DNA from: Ciona savignyi
Lineage: Eukaryota > Chordata > Ascidiacea > Phlebobranchia > Cionidae
NCBI GenBank assembly: GCA_000149265.1
Contig: CH001286.1
Span: forward strand, 261,784 to 325,783
Direction of reading: 5' to 3'
Length of the DNA stretch: 64,000 nt
Shown: positions 9,990 through 20,702 of the stretch, one piece after another
How positions within the stretch are numbered: position 1 is the stretch's first letter
Layout of the letters: the number at the start of each line of letters is the position of its first letter
Notes under the pieces: generated by a model
The model's input: the letters and a program-made list of their open reading frames with translations, nothing else
What the model was told of the DNA's origin: nothing
Database searches by the model: none
Position numbers and translations under genes: made by a program

Positions 9990-12012
9990 CTAGAGAGTGT
10001 CAACCACGTGTTTAACCACCACTATTTGTTAAACACATTTTGTATGCCATATATTCATACTACAGGGTCCCTAACCACAATTTGTATTTTATATATACAC
10101 CGAGTATGTAGTTTGTTTCTGCAAGCATAAACGCATGGGTCCCATAGTTATCCAACCAAAGTTCTTTTCCATGTGTATAAAGAATAAACGTCTTAAATTT
10201 ACGAACATTTCACATTAAATGTTTTAAATTAAAGCTTCTTTTTAACCGCTGTAGTGAAATGCAGGTAAATTCCCAAAACAGCCCGATTTAGTTTTTCATG
10301 GTTTCAGGGAATTCCTCTGGATTTAGTAGATAAGTTTTTGTTTTTACATATGTGAGTCATGTTATGTAACAATTCTTAAAGTTTTAATCTGATTTGTCGA
10401 CTCCTTGTTGGAGATGTCAGTGCGATAGGGCATGCCTGTCACAATCATAATTCAGAAACATATCTTTGTTTTTAAGGGAATTACCTTAAGTAAATGTTTC
10501 TCTTTATTTTAATTGGCACAGACAGGCCCGGTGCTAGGAACCGCGTGGCCCAATTAGAAATGTGATGGCGGGGCCCCTACTCTTCATAGCAAAATTTATG
10601 GGTGTTTATATATCATAAAATACATACCAGTACATACAAACTACAAAAATAGACATTTAATACTTGCTATAAAAGAAATTAAAGGTAATGTGGATGCTTA
10701 TTTACGATATACCGGTATTGTTTTACTTCCAAACACATATATATATATATATATATATTGTTTAGCAACCATATTCATTATGACGTAACAGGCAGACACA
10801 GAAATATAAATTTGACTTAGTTACGATGCATAACAAATTGATATTATGAGAAAGAATATTATTTCACTTTCTATTGTACGTTTCAGTAGTATTTTAAACC
10901 TCGTAATACAGAAAGACCCCCGCTAGCGCGGGGTCCCTTCAAGGTGCGGGGCCCAATTTGATCTAATCGGTCAAATCGGCCTAAAACCGGCCCTGGGCAC
11001 AGAGTATGTAATGGTCTAGCATTTTATCAAATCTGATTAAAATTTTAGCAGCCGTTTAAGCGCTATGCCCCAAAAAGCTAATTTATTAGAAAAAAACGTT
11101 TTGGTTTTTAACGTCTCAGGGGAATTCCCCTGGATTCATCAACCAAAATTTTGATTTTTGCTTATCTAGACCATGTTGTCTTTGTTACAAATGTCAAATT
11201 TTCAATGCGATTCCATAATTCCTTTTGGTAAATGTCAGGGCGACATGACGTGCCTGTTACAATCATGATTTGAGAACAAAATCCTATTTTTTAGGGTATT
11301 TTCCTAGGTAATTTTTTTTATTTCTTTTAAGTGTTAAATCAGTGACTAATGCACTTACATTCCACCAAATCTGCTTAAAATTGAAGCAGCCGTTCAAGCG
11401 CTATGATCAAAAAAGGCTAATTTTTTAGAAAAAAATAGCGTTTTGGTTTTTAACGTCTCAGGGGAATTCCCCTGGATTTAACAGCTAAAATTTTGGTTTC
11501 TGCATATCTAAACCATGTTGTCTAAAAAATTTCAACTTTTTATTGCGATTCTATTACCCCTTTTGGCAGATGTCGGGTCCACAAATCATACCCGTCCCAA
11601 CCATGGTTTAGGTATAAATCTTCATTTTTAGGGTATTTCCCTAGATAACTTTTTTCTTTCTTTTAAGTGGTAAAGCAGTTGCTAATGAACTTACATTTCA
11701 CCAAATCTAATTCAAATTGGAGCAAGCGTTTAAGCGCTATGCCCAAAAAAGCTAAATTTTTGAAAAAAGTACCGTTTTGGTTTTTACCGTCCCTGGGGAA
11801 TTCCCCTAGAATTATCACCTAACATTTTGGTGCCTGCATATTTAGACCATGTTTTCTAACAAATTACCAAGTTTTACTGTGATTCCATTACCCCTTTTGG
11901 TAGATGTTAGGTACACAAGCCATGCCTGTCAAGCGTTTGATGAAAAAAATAAAAAGAAAAAAAAACGTACAAAAACAATATGTGTCCCATTTTTCCAAAT
12001 GGGACCCATAAT
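9990..12012 (+). mobile_element. HLR copy C, complete, with a nested hAT MITE
   Basis: Begins CTAGAGAGTGTCAACCACG and ends with the family hairpin GTCCCATTT-TTCC-AAATGGGAC and CCATAAT at 12012. Internal units of about 340 bp each carry a perfect GGGGAATTCCCC palindrome at 11119, 11461 and 11795. A 473-bp hAT MITE sits at 10523-10995. A short (AT)n run at about 10738-10760 lies within that MITE. Confidence 0.75.
10523..10995 (+). mobile_element. hAT-type MITE, copy 1
   Basis: Exact 8-bp target duplication GGCACAGA at 10515-10522 and 10996-11003. Imperfect terminal inverted repeats: CAGGCCCGGTGCTAGG against CAGGGCCGGTTTTAGG. Closely related to 44349-44804. No coding capacity, so mobilised in trans if at all. 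The insertion interrupts HLR copy C and so post-dates it. Confidence 0.88.
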
Positions 12013-12863
12013 AATTGAGAAAATCACGCAGAAATAACTTATATAAACCTGAAATATACCTGTAATAATATAATAATAAGACAATGATTTTGTATATGCA
12101 GAATTTCTTGGAAAGTTTAATACTTTCTTGACGATTTAATGAAATACAATTAAAGTTTTTATTGTTCCGTGATGATTTGTCGAAAGAGCTGTCAATTTTC
12201 GCTGGGCTTTTCTTCAAGCTCACCCAATTGTAACTTTATCGATTTTCAAATAACTGTCAAAATAAAACGAATAGTCAGTTAGTTATATAAATAATAGATA
12301 TGTAAATTAAAACAAACACTTGTAACGTCAAGAATATAAAAGTGTTGGACCTATAAATTCCGTACCATATGAAACGAGTATCAAAGTATCAACATGTCAA
12401 AACTCGCCTTGTAATAACAGTTTACCCAATTTAGTACTCAAATCTCAATAAATTATGTTACGTGTGGAAAAGCGGTAGTCTGACTTTCGTTTTTTATTAT
12501 TTTATCCACAAATTGTGGCACAAACAAATTGTGGCCAAAGACTACCTTTGCCCTTGAAGAGACATTTCCAGTTTTCGCTGGGATTTCTCTTGGTCGGATT
12601 TGTGGTTGCTGTTAAAAAAAGATGACAGATAATAATCAGTGCTATCTTTATTAATTTTCATTACATTTTCTTGAACTATATCTTACCCAATTCGACGGAT
12701 TCATTTGTTGCATTATTTCTTGTTTTCCGTTACATAAATAATCCGGTTACATAGCGTAATTGTTTAATGATAAAGCACCATCGATACCAAGACCGGAAGA
12801 TTGATGATACGATGTTTACCGCTTGCTGTTTAACTTCAGTGTCCAATGATTTATCATTTCCAG

Positions 12864-13125
12864 ATTAATGCACAACCAAAACTTTCTAACACGAGGTGAA
12901 AGCTACTGGATTGGATTGAACGACATTGAACGTGAGGGAACTTTGGTCTGGATTGATGGAGTTGCGCAAACTAGTTCCAACAGCAACTTTTCTTCCGGCC
13001 AACCTAATAATTATGGGTGGGGTCCTAATGCCGACTGCGGGCGATTGTATCCGACAAGTTCGGATCTTTTCATGGACGATGTGGTCTGTTCGTCTCATTT
13101 GTTTGCGCTTTGTGAGAAAAATTAA
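12864..13125 (+). CDS. C-type lectin-like domain, last exon
   Basis: After an acceptor (TTATCATTTCCAG) the exon encodes about 86 residues with classic C-type lectin features: YWIGLNDIE, LVWIDG, SGQPNNYGW, ADCGRL, MDDVVC and a terminal FALCEKN, then stop. The last three conserved cysteines are present. The long-loop motif is QPN, neither the textbook EPN nor QPD, so the sugar preference is uncertain. Upstream exons are not recognised between the end of HLR copy C and this acceptor; they may lie further upstream beyond the repeats. A damaged paralogue of this exon is at 14217-14373. Confidence 0.8.
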
Positions 13126-13395
13126 GCCAGATCAAATAAAATGCTTAGCTTGGTGAAACAGTTTATATTAAGCTTGTCGCTTTTGCTTTGCGTGCATACT
13201 AAGATTTTGAGATGTGTAAAAATAAAATGCCGGCCAGTTTGACCTACGACTTCGTATGTAGCTACACTGCCATTTAATTGCTTGGAAGGCCAAAATGGTC
13301 ATTGAACATTTGCTTGTTATTATGGTCAGTTTGGATTAGATGTGTCTATGGAGTGAAATCAGGACGCCGAGTGAAAGCCACAAGGAAAGTAATGT

Positions 13396-14216
13396 ATGCC
13401 ATATCGCTCCGACATCTACCAGAACAAAAAATGAAATCGCAATCAAACTTTGTTATTTGTTAGACAACATGGTCTAGATATGCAGAAACCAAACGTTTAA
13501 GTAATAAATCCAGGGAAATTCCCCTGAGACGTTAAAAACCAAAACGGTATTTTTTTCTAAAAAATTGTTTTTGTGCGAATAGCGCTTGAACGGCAGCTCC
13601 AATGTGATTCAGATTTGGTAAAATGTTAAACCAGTAAACACTCTGTAAAAATTAAAAGAAAGAAACAATCGGGTAATTCTCTTAAAAACGAAAATTAATC
13701 GGCTAATTCTCTTAAAAACGAAGATATATTCCTGCATTATTGTTGTGACAGGCATGCCATATCGTACTGACATCTCCAACAAGGAGATCGACAAATCTGA
13801 CAAGGAATCGACAGATCAGATTAAAACTTTAAGAATTTTTATATAACATAACCCACATATGTAAAAACAGAAACGTATGTACTAAATTAAGGATAATTTC
13901 TAGAAACCATAAAAAACTAACTAGAACTGTCTTAGGAATTTAGCTTCAATTCACTACAGCGTTTAAAAAGAAGCTTAAATTTAAATCATTTCTGATAAAA
14001 TGTTCGTAAATTTAAGACGTTCATTTTTTACCGACACATGGAAAAGAAGTTTGGTTTGATAAATATGGGACCCATGCGTTTGTGCTTGCAGAAACAAACT
14101 ACACACTCGGTGTATAAAATACAATTTGTGGTTAGGTACCCTGTAGCATAAATATATGGCATACAGAATGTGTTTTACAAATAGTGGTGGTTAAACACGT
14201 GGTTGACACTATCTAG
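13396..14216 (-). mobile_element. HLR copy D, hairpin end missing
   Basis: Ends GTTGACACTATCTAG at 14216 (one base different from the family end) and lacks the hairpin end, starting inside a repeat unit near 13396. The interior keeps AGGGAAATTCCCC and the ACAACATGGTCTAG word. Its CTAG terminus abuts the damaged lectin exon directly. Confidence 0.7.
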
Positions 14217-14373
14217 TTCCAACAGCAACTTTGCCTCTGGCGAGCCAAATGATATAGGGTGGCTATACTGGTCGTAATGCTGACTGTGGGCGCTTGTTTA
14301 GTTCGGCTGTAGCACTTCTCATGGACGATATAGAATGGTTAAATAATCACTTTGCACTTTGTCAGAAGAACTA
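14217..14373 (+). pseudogene. C-type lectin exon, damaged paralogue
   Basis: Homologous to the 3' part of the exon at 12864-13125: both share TTCCAACAGCAACTTT, the GACTGNGGGCG cysteine region, TCATGGACGAT and a terminal TTTGCNCTTTGT followed by a stop. This copy has a frame disruption in the loop region (GGTCGTAATGCTGACTG) and lacks its 5' half, replaced by an HLR end. Its 3' flank resumes at 17284 after a Gypsy insertion, resembling 13134-13185. Not expected to make a working domain. Confidence 0.75.
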
Positions 14374-14377
14374 GTCT

Positions 14378-14550
14378 TGTTGTATTCTAAATTTGTCGAG
14401 TACCAACTGACTTACACAGGCAAACAAACACGTGGTATATACAATTAGCTTGCGCGGGGAATGTAGGAATGTCGAGGGCGTGAGGGAGTAATCATTATAA
14501 ATCAACGAAGGCGACGCAATAAACTAAGGAATAGTTTACACAATACAACA
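14378..14550 (-). repeat. Gypsy 3' LTR
   Basis: TG...CA ends, 173 bp, paired with 17106-17278. The purine tract that primes plus-strand synthesis adjoins it at 14551-14565. Confidence 0.9.
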
Positions 14551-14659
14551 TCTCCCCTTTAAATTCTAAAAAATAAAAATAATTATAAAATAAAAAATAA
14601 CAGTAGAAAGATACAGATGTCCATATTTACTTTACAATACAATACTTTTCAAGGACTAA

Positions 14660-16500
14660 ATATTATTCGTGGAGGTAAATCGCTTAATATTTTAGATCCA
14701 AGTAGAGATACAAGCGGCTTATGATCGGTGTGCACGGTAAACTTTAATCCTAAAACGTATACTGAAAATCGTTTACATGCCCATGTTACCGCCTAAGCTT
14801 CCTTTTCAATTTGAGCGTACCGCTGTTCTGTCAGGTTGATTGAGCGGGAAGCATATGCCACCGGTTTCCAAGTTGCACCATGTTTCTGCAACAGCACTGC
14901 TCCAAGACCGTAGGAAGAAGCATCTGCGGAAACTATCGTTTCACGATTACAATCGTAAAAGGCTAAGACATTATTTGAAGCACACATTTGTTTAACACCG
15001 TCAAACGCACGTTGCTGCCGCTCGCCCCAAACCCAAACCTTACTTTTGACTAGCAGCTCTCTAAGTGCTTTCGACGAGTCGGCTAGAGTGGAAGTGAATT
15101 TACCTAGTTGGTTTACCATTCCCAAGAATCGACGAAGTTCGGTGACGTTTTTGGGCTCTTGCATCTCCACAAATGATTTAATTTTGTCGGGGTCTGCTCG
15201 TATACCATTTGCATTTATGATGTGTCCGACGAATTTGACTTGATTGCATGAAAATTCACATTTAGTACTGTTAAGCGTCATACCACATTATTGAAGTTTT
15301 CTGAGAACTCGTTTCCAAACGCCGATCGTGTTCTTTTTGATTTCGACCGTGAACCAGAATATCGTCCATTTCGCAAACGACCCCCTTTCCTCTCCACAGA
15401 TAATCTCCGACATTTTAGATTGGAAGTGTTCCGGTGCGCTTGATATACCAAATGGAAGCCTGTTAAAACAAAATCTTCCAAGCGGTGTCATAAACGTTGT
15501 AAACAATCGTGATTGATTAGTAAGCTTAACCTGCCAGAAACAGACTTTGCATCTAGTTTAGAGAAAACTTTCGCGCCTGCCAATTGGCCCAATACTTCAT
15601 CTACGCAAGGTAGAAGATACCGCTCCCGTTTTACGCTTTTGTTAAGTTGCGTGAAATCAACACATATGCGAATGTTGCCATCCTTCTTAGGTACAACTAC
15701 CATTCCGGCGCACCAGTCTGTTGGTCGTTTTACTTGCGTTATTATATTTCCTTTCGTCATTTCTTCGAGTTCAGACTTTACTTTAGCCAACAAAGGAAAT
15801 GCTACTCGTCGCGGGTTTTTAATGTGGTATGGCGTGGCGTCCTTACTTATTTCAATGTTATATTTACCAGGTAATTTACCCAAACTACCAAACAGCTTCG
15901 GGTAGCGCTGTTTCCAACTGGCCAATGGTAGGCCTACATTTACTTCACTAACGTACGTTAGTAACTTTAAGGCCTCAATTGCAGGTTTTCCAAGCAATGG
16001 GTATTTTCCGCCTTTTGTCACATACAACGCTTGTGTGCTGACATGCCCGTTAATAGAAATACGACATGACGGAATCATACCCAAAACTTCTACGATTTTG
16101 CCGTCGGGACCTATAAGACGTCGGTCGCTCTTTTCCAGTCGAAGTTTTGTTAACTTTTTATAAATAGTAAAAGGTAAAATACTAACGTCTGCTCCCGTGT
16201 CGATTTTAAATAAAATCTTACGGTTTAAAATCCCAGCTTCTGTCATCCACTTATCTCGAGACGTCGAGGTAAATGAAGCGCCCACATACGCACTACACAA
16301 AGGGTTAAAGATTTTACTTTCACCGTTATTAGGAACATCGTACTCACATGTAAACACTTCACCTACAAATTTCGTACGACAACGTCTCGCAAAATGTCCA
16401 ATTTTAGAACACTTGTAGCATTTAGTATTTAGAGCGGGACACTTATCTTGATTGAGGTGCTGTTGCCATCCGCATCTATCGTCAGGTTTTCTCTCTTCGT
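14660..16500 (-). pseudogene. Gypsy pol remnant: zinc knuckle, protease, RT, RNase H
   Basis: Minus strand, in order: zinc knuckle CYKCSKIGHFARRC near 16400-16440; aspartic protease with DTGADVS near 16185; reverse transcriptase entry KDGNIRICVDF near 15650; LPFGISSAP near 15430; the catalytic EMDDILVHG in a different frame near 15365; then FVGHIINANGI and RNase H start SADASSYGLGAVL near 14920. A stop codon interrupts the RNase H region right after QIEKEA at about 14793, and TDHKPLVSLL follows in frame. At least two frameshifts separate the RT blocks. No integrase follows. Dead copy. Confidence 0.85.
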
Positions 16501-16599
16501 TCTGTTAATTTGTTTGTTTGGTATTTTGCTCTAGCCGCTCCTATCAGTTCCTCTTCAATATGTTCTTCGTTTGCGTTAAGCAGTTTTCGTTGTAGAATT

Positions 16600-17051
16600 T
16601 TAACCCGTTCGGTTTGCCGTGCAGTATCTATAGCTTTTTTAAGTGTCAATTCTGGATCCATTTGGAATTTTTGTGAGTCCTTTGTCCGTTATTCCGATAA
16701 CTAGTCTATCTCGTAGTAGTTCGTCTTTGAGCTCACCGTACTCTAAATGTTCGCTCATTGAGTATAAGCACGTTATATATTGGTCGGTAGGTTCACCTGG
16801 AAGTTGATTTCTCTTGTTGAATTGTGCTCGCTCGAATATTAAGTTTCGTCGCACGTTGAAATATAGATCAAATTTGGCTTTCACTTCTGCATATTGTTTT
16901 GCTTCTTCTTCAGTTAATTCAAGCGCTGTAAATATTTCTAAACAAGCCCCGAAGCAACGCGAAATCGTTCGAAACGTTTGGACCATTGTGGCCAACTTTC
17001 TGGTTTTTCAAAATCAAACCCTTCTGGAGTAGCTACTTGAAAATTCGCCAT
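16600..17051 (-). pseudogene. Gypsy gag remnant
   Basis: A start at 17051 opens MANFQVATPEGFDF and continues through PESWPQWSKRFERF, then shifts frame near 16945 into ELTEEEAKQYAEVKAKFDLYF, RAQFNKRNQLPGE and DQYITCLYSM, the usual look of Gypsy gag. The frame is lost again before the zinc knuckle at about 16430. Confidence 0.75.
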
Positions 17052-17105
17052 CTTTTTATACTTCTATGAACTTTAACAATATTTAATTTACCACTTCTGA
17101 CACCA

Positions 17106-17278
17106 TGTTGTATTCTGAATTTGTCGAGTACCAACTGACTTACACAGGCAAACAAACACGTGGTATATACAATTAGCTTGCGCGGGGAATGTAGGAATGT
17201 CGAGGGCGTGAGGGAGTAATCATTATAAATCAACGAAGGCAACGCAATAAACTAAGGAATAGTTTACACAATACAACA
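17106..17278 (-). repeat. Gypsy 5' LTR
   Basis: TG...CA ends, 173 bp; the tRNA primer site lies directly inside it, at about 17090-17104. Confidence 0.9.
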
Positions 17279-17976
17279 AGTCTCTTGCAAGTAAAGTTGC
17301 TTGACATGGTGGAACAGTATTAAGCATGTCGTCTGTTACCTTATTATGACGTCACACTTTTAACTGTCGTTAATCAACCGATTTCTAACCAGCGTGTACA
17401 GTCAATGTAATACTAACTATTCAAGTGTAATTTTGTACAAATGAAATCCGTACTAATTCCCTTCTATCATCGCTTTATCTTCCACACTGTTAAAAAAATT
17501 TGTAAATTTACTGGGAAACGGTCAGTATTTTTTTTACATATTGCTCTGTAATATAGTTTTACAGAATTTTCTCGGTAATTACTTTTACAATTGCCTTTTT
17601 CCTCACACTTCCGGGTTCTTGGGAACTGTGGGTAAAATACTTTGACCAATCGGCGAGCGCGATTGTTCATCGTAACGTGTTTAAAGACAGAAATTTTGAC
17701 AGACGCCATTTTGAATGAAAGTTTTACTAGATTTTGGTTTAAGTTACCTGTATGTTTAGAAAAGTTAGGCTAGACCTAGGTTATTTTTAAGTAAAATTGG
17801 TACACTATACAATAATACGGTAGGTTTACAAAATTTGCTTCTTTTGTTTGTGATTTTGTTAAGTACCGGTACGGTACACTGTTGCATGCACACATTGTGT
17901 CGAAAACTGCCATGCTTTCCAGACTGGACTAATATCGTAGTCTATAGTAGGCGAAATTTATATTATTTATAACACC

Positions 17977-20434
17977 ATGGATAGTTCACAAGATTATGTA
18001 TGTACAGTGACAACATGCAACAAAGTGTTTTATGATAAAAAAGAGTTATTGCAACATTTAAAGCAACACATTAGAAGTGGCTTTAAAATAACATGTCCTC
18101 TGCCTGGATGTTCAAGGATCTATCATGTCGTATCATCATTTTCTTCTCATTTATCACGATGCCACAGTACCTGTACCGCATTTAATGGTGCTGCTGATAA
18201 GACTCAAGCGTCCATTTAATTTCAAAGGCCTACTTGTGATGAAGGAGGTTTGGAACCATTAATTTCTAGTCCTATGAGTCAAGAAGAGTTAGTAAAGAAA
18301 TATGGAATATTTTATTTTACTTTGCAATATAAATATTTAATTCCCACTTCAATCGTGCAAAAACTTATCACAGATTATGTACAACTTTATTCAGAAAATT
18401 TCAAACATATTTCACAAAATCTGCGAACTGTTCTTTTAGAAAATGAAATAAGTGAAGGTTTGATCAAAAGAATTGTTGACGAGTTATGCTCCAGGGATGT
18501 ATTTAACAGTTCTCACAACGATGGGCCGTTACGGTCAATATATTCCCGTAACCAGTTTTTTGAAAGTAATTTTGCTATGTAGCTCCAATATCATTAAATC
18601 TGAGTTCTGCTGTTCACCCAGAAAGTTTTGCAGTCAAACACTTCCACTATGTTCCTATTTTAGATTCTTTAAAAAGTTTCTTTACCAACAATGTTGTAAG
18701 GGAGAATTTTATTTCCTACCAAAAACAGCCAGGTGTGGATTATTTTGACATTCATGATGGCATGGCATTCAAATCAAACTCTCTGTTTACCTGTGGATCT
18801 CGTGTTTTACAAATTATTCTGTTTCAAGACGCATTTGAAATAGTCAACCCACTTGGTTCTGCAAGAGGAATACACAAGCTTTTAGGTGTTTATTACACCT
18901 TAGGAAACTTACATCCACATTTGCGATCCAAAATTAACCCAATGCAGCTGGTGTTGTTATGCAATGAAAAAGATCTAAACATGAGTAATGTCCGTGATGT
19001 TTTCTCCCCTCTTGTCAATGATTTAAAAGTTTTGGAAACGACTGGAATTGACTTGGGTTTCGGCCAAAGTGTGCTAGGCACTGTTGCTTGTATTACTGGT
19101 GATAACCTAGGGAGTCACTGGAAATAGGGGGGTTTGCAACAAACTTTAGTAGTGCTGCATACATTTGTAGGTATTGCGTTCAAACAAAAAATGAATTTCT
19201 TCAAAGCCCAGTTGGTCCTAAACACCTTCGTGATATCGAGAGTTACAATCGAATTGCAGCAGAAGTTAGCGAAGTAGAACCTGCACAAAATCACATTCAA
19301 GGCATCAAATTCTCTTCAATCTTTAATGATTTGAAGTATTTTCATGTATGTGCGCCAGGGTTACCACCATGTATTGCTCACGATCTTTTTGAAGGCATTA
19401 TTGCATATGATATGATGTTATTCATTAACTACTTTGTCAAGGAGGGTTGGTTTTCCTTGGAGTATCTTAATTTTAGAGTAAGAGGTTTTAAATACAGTCC
19501 ACATGATAAGTTATCCAAACCACCAATTTTAAGCAGCTTATCACGGCGGTCATTATCTGGCAATGCAAGCCAAAATTGGTGTTTTTTGAGATTGTTTACA
19601 TTATTTGTTATGAGCAAAGTTGTTAACTATGACAATGTGATTTGGCAATGTGTTTTAACTTTGCACAAAATCATTGATATATGTACTGCTCCTGCATTTC
19701 AACAAAGAACTGTGGTTGATTTAAAGCTGTTGATTGATGACTATATAGAAATTCGTCAGCGTCATTTCAATTCTGTACCACTGCGACCGAAGCACCATTA
19801 TCTTACACATTATCCATGGCTAATCTTACAGTTTGGGCCATTGGTGCATTTGTCGACTTTACGATTTGAGAGTAAGCACTCTTATTTTAAACAGGTAATA
19901 CGGAGCACGAAAAATTTCATTAATGTTACTCACACTCTTTCACATCACCACCAGAAGTTACAATCTGCTTTAATAGAGAGTGGACGTTTGTTTGAAACTG
20001 CCAACGATGTAGTTACATCAGCTGGAGAATTATTCACAACCAGTATTGTTGCATTGATTCAAAGAAGTAATATTGACATCAAGAAGTGTGTTGCTTTGAG
20101 TAAAGCAATTAGCTCGTCTATAACATATCACCGGAAGCAATTTGTTATAATAGCTAAGGTTAATCATTTTAATTTTAGTGTTGGAAAAATTATTGTCATG
20201 TTTCAAGTTGATCAAATTGTTTACTTTATTGTTGAAAATTGTATGGCAACTTGGGTTGCAAACCTTGGTGTATATGCTGTAAAATCATTACCAGTACCTC
20301 CAACACAAGCTTACAATAATAATTGTGATAGTAATATGTCACTTGTCAGTTTAACCAAACTTTATTTTAAATTTCCATTGTATGTTTACCATATTGACCA
20401 TGAATCTTTTTTGGTGCAAACTAGTTACATGTAG
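17977..20434 (+). pseudogene. CACTA/EnSpm transposase, recently broken
   Basis: Starts at an ATG with a two-finger C2H2 region (CTVTTCNKVFYDKKELLQHL; CPLPGCSRIYHVVSSF). A single in-frame TAA at 18217 follows, then the same frame resumes. A one-base shift near 18572 and another near 19118 break the frame; between and after them the protein remains readable: IHDGMAFKSN, a zinc-binding-like YICRYC, APGLPPCIAHDLFEGI, and PLRPKHHYLTHYPWLI with RFESKHSYFK near the end. The HDLFEG and PKHHYLTHYP blocks are ones I associate with animal EnSpm transposases, in which they surround the DDE core. About 820 codons in all. Three lesions in an otherwise intact reading suggest recent inactivation, though assembly errors could mimic this. 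Confidence 0.75.
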
Positions 20435-20702
20435 GTTAAATCCATAATATGCACCTCTTGTTTTGCACTGGTAGTCGATTGAGTTTGTACAATAGGTGTA
20501 TAAATGTCTGACATTTATTATTTTTATTTAAAAGTGATTTTATGATGAACCAATGGCTACAACGTCAAGTATCCTTATAATGTGATTGGTAAATATGTGA
20601 TTTTATAGCTTGAATTAGGGATAATACTGTACACATGTTACCTGTATATACCTATATATTCACTGTTTAATATCCTGACAGACTATTTTATTGTAAGTAA
20701 AA

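Larger units (their letters stand above)
14378..17278 (-). mobile_element. Gypsy-type LTR retrotransposon, internally deleted
   Basis: Two 173-bp LTRs (14378-14550, 17106-17278) begin TGTTGTATTCT and end AATACAACA; I see only two differences between them. The 5-bp target duplication AGTCT flanks it (14373-14377, 17279-17283). Reading on the minus strand, the primer site next to the 5' LTR is TGGTGTCAGAAGTGG, close to the 3' end of a leucine tRNA, and a purine tract AAAGGGGAGA precedes the 3' LTR. The order gag, zinc knuckle, protease, reverse transcriptase, RNase H is typical of Gypsy, but integrase is absent and several frames are broken, so it cannot be autonomous. It landed just after the stop codon of the damaged lectin exon. 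Confidence 0.92.
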
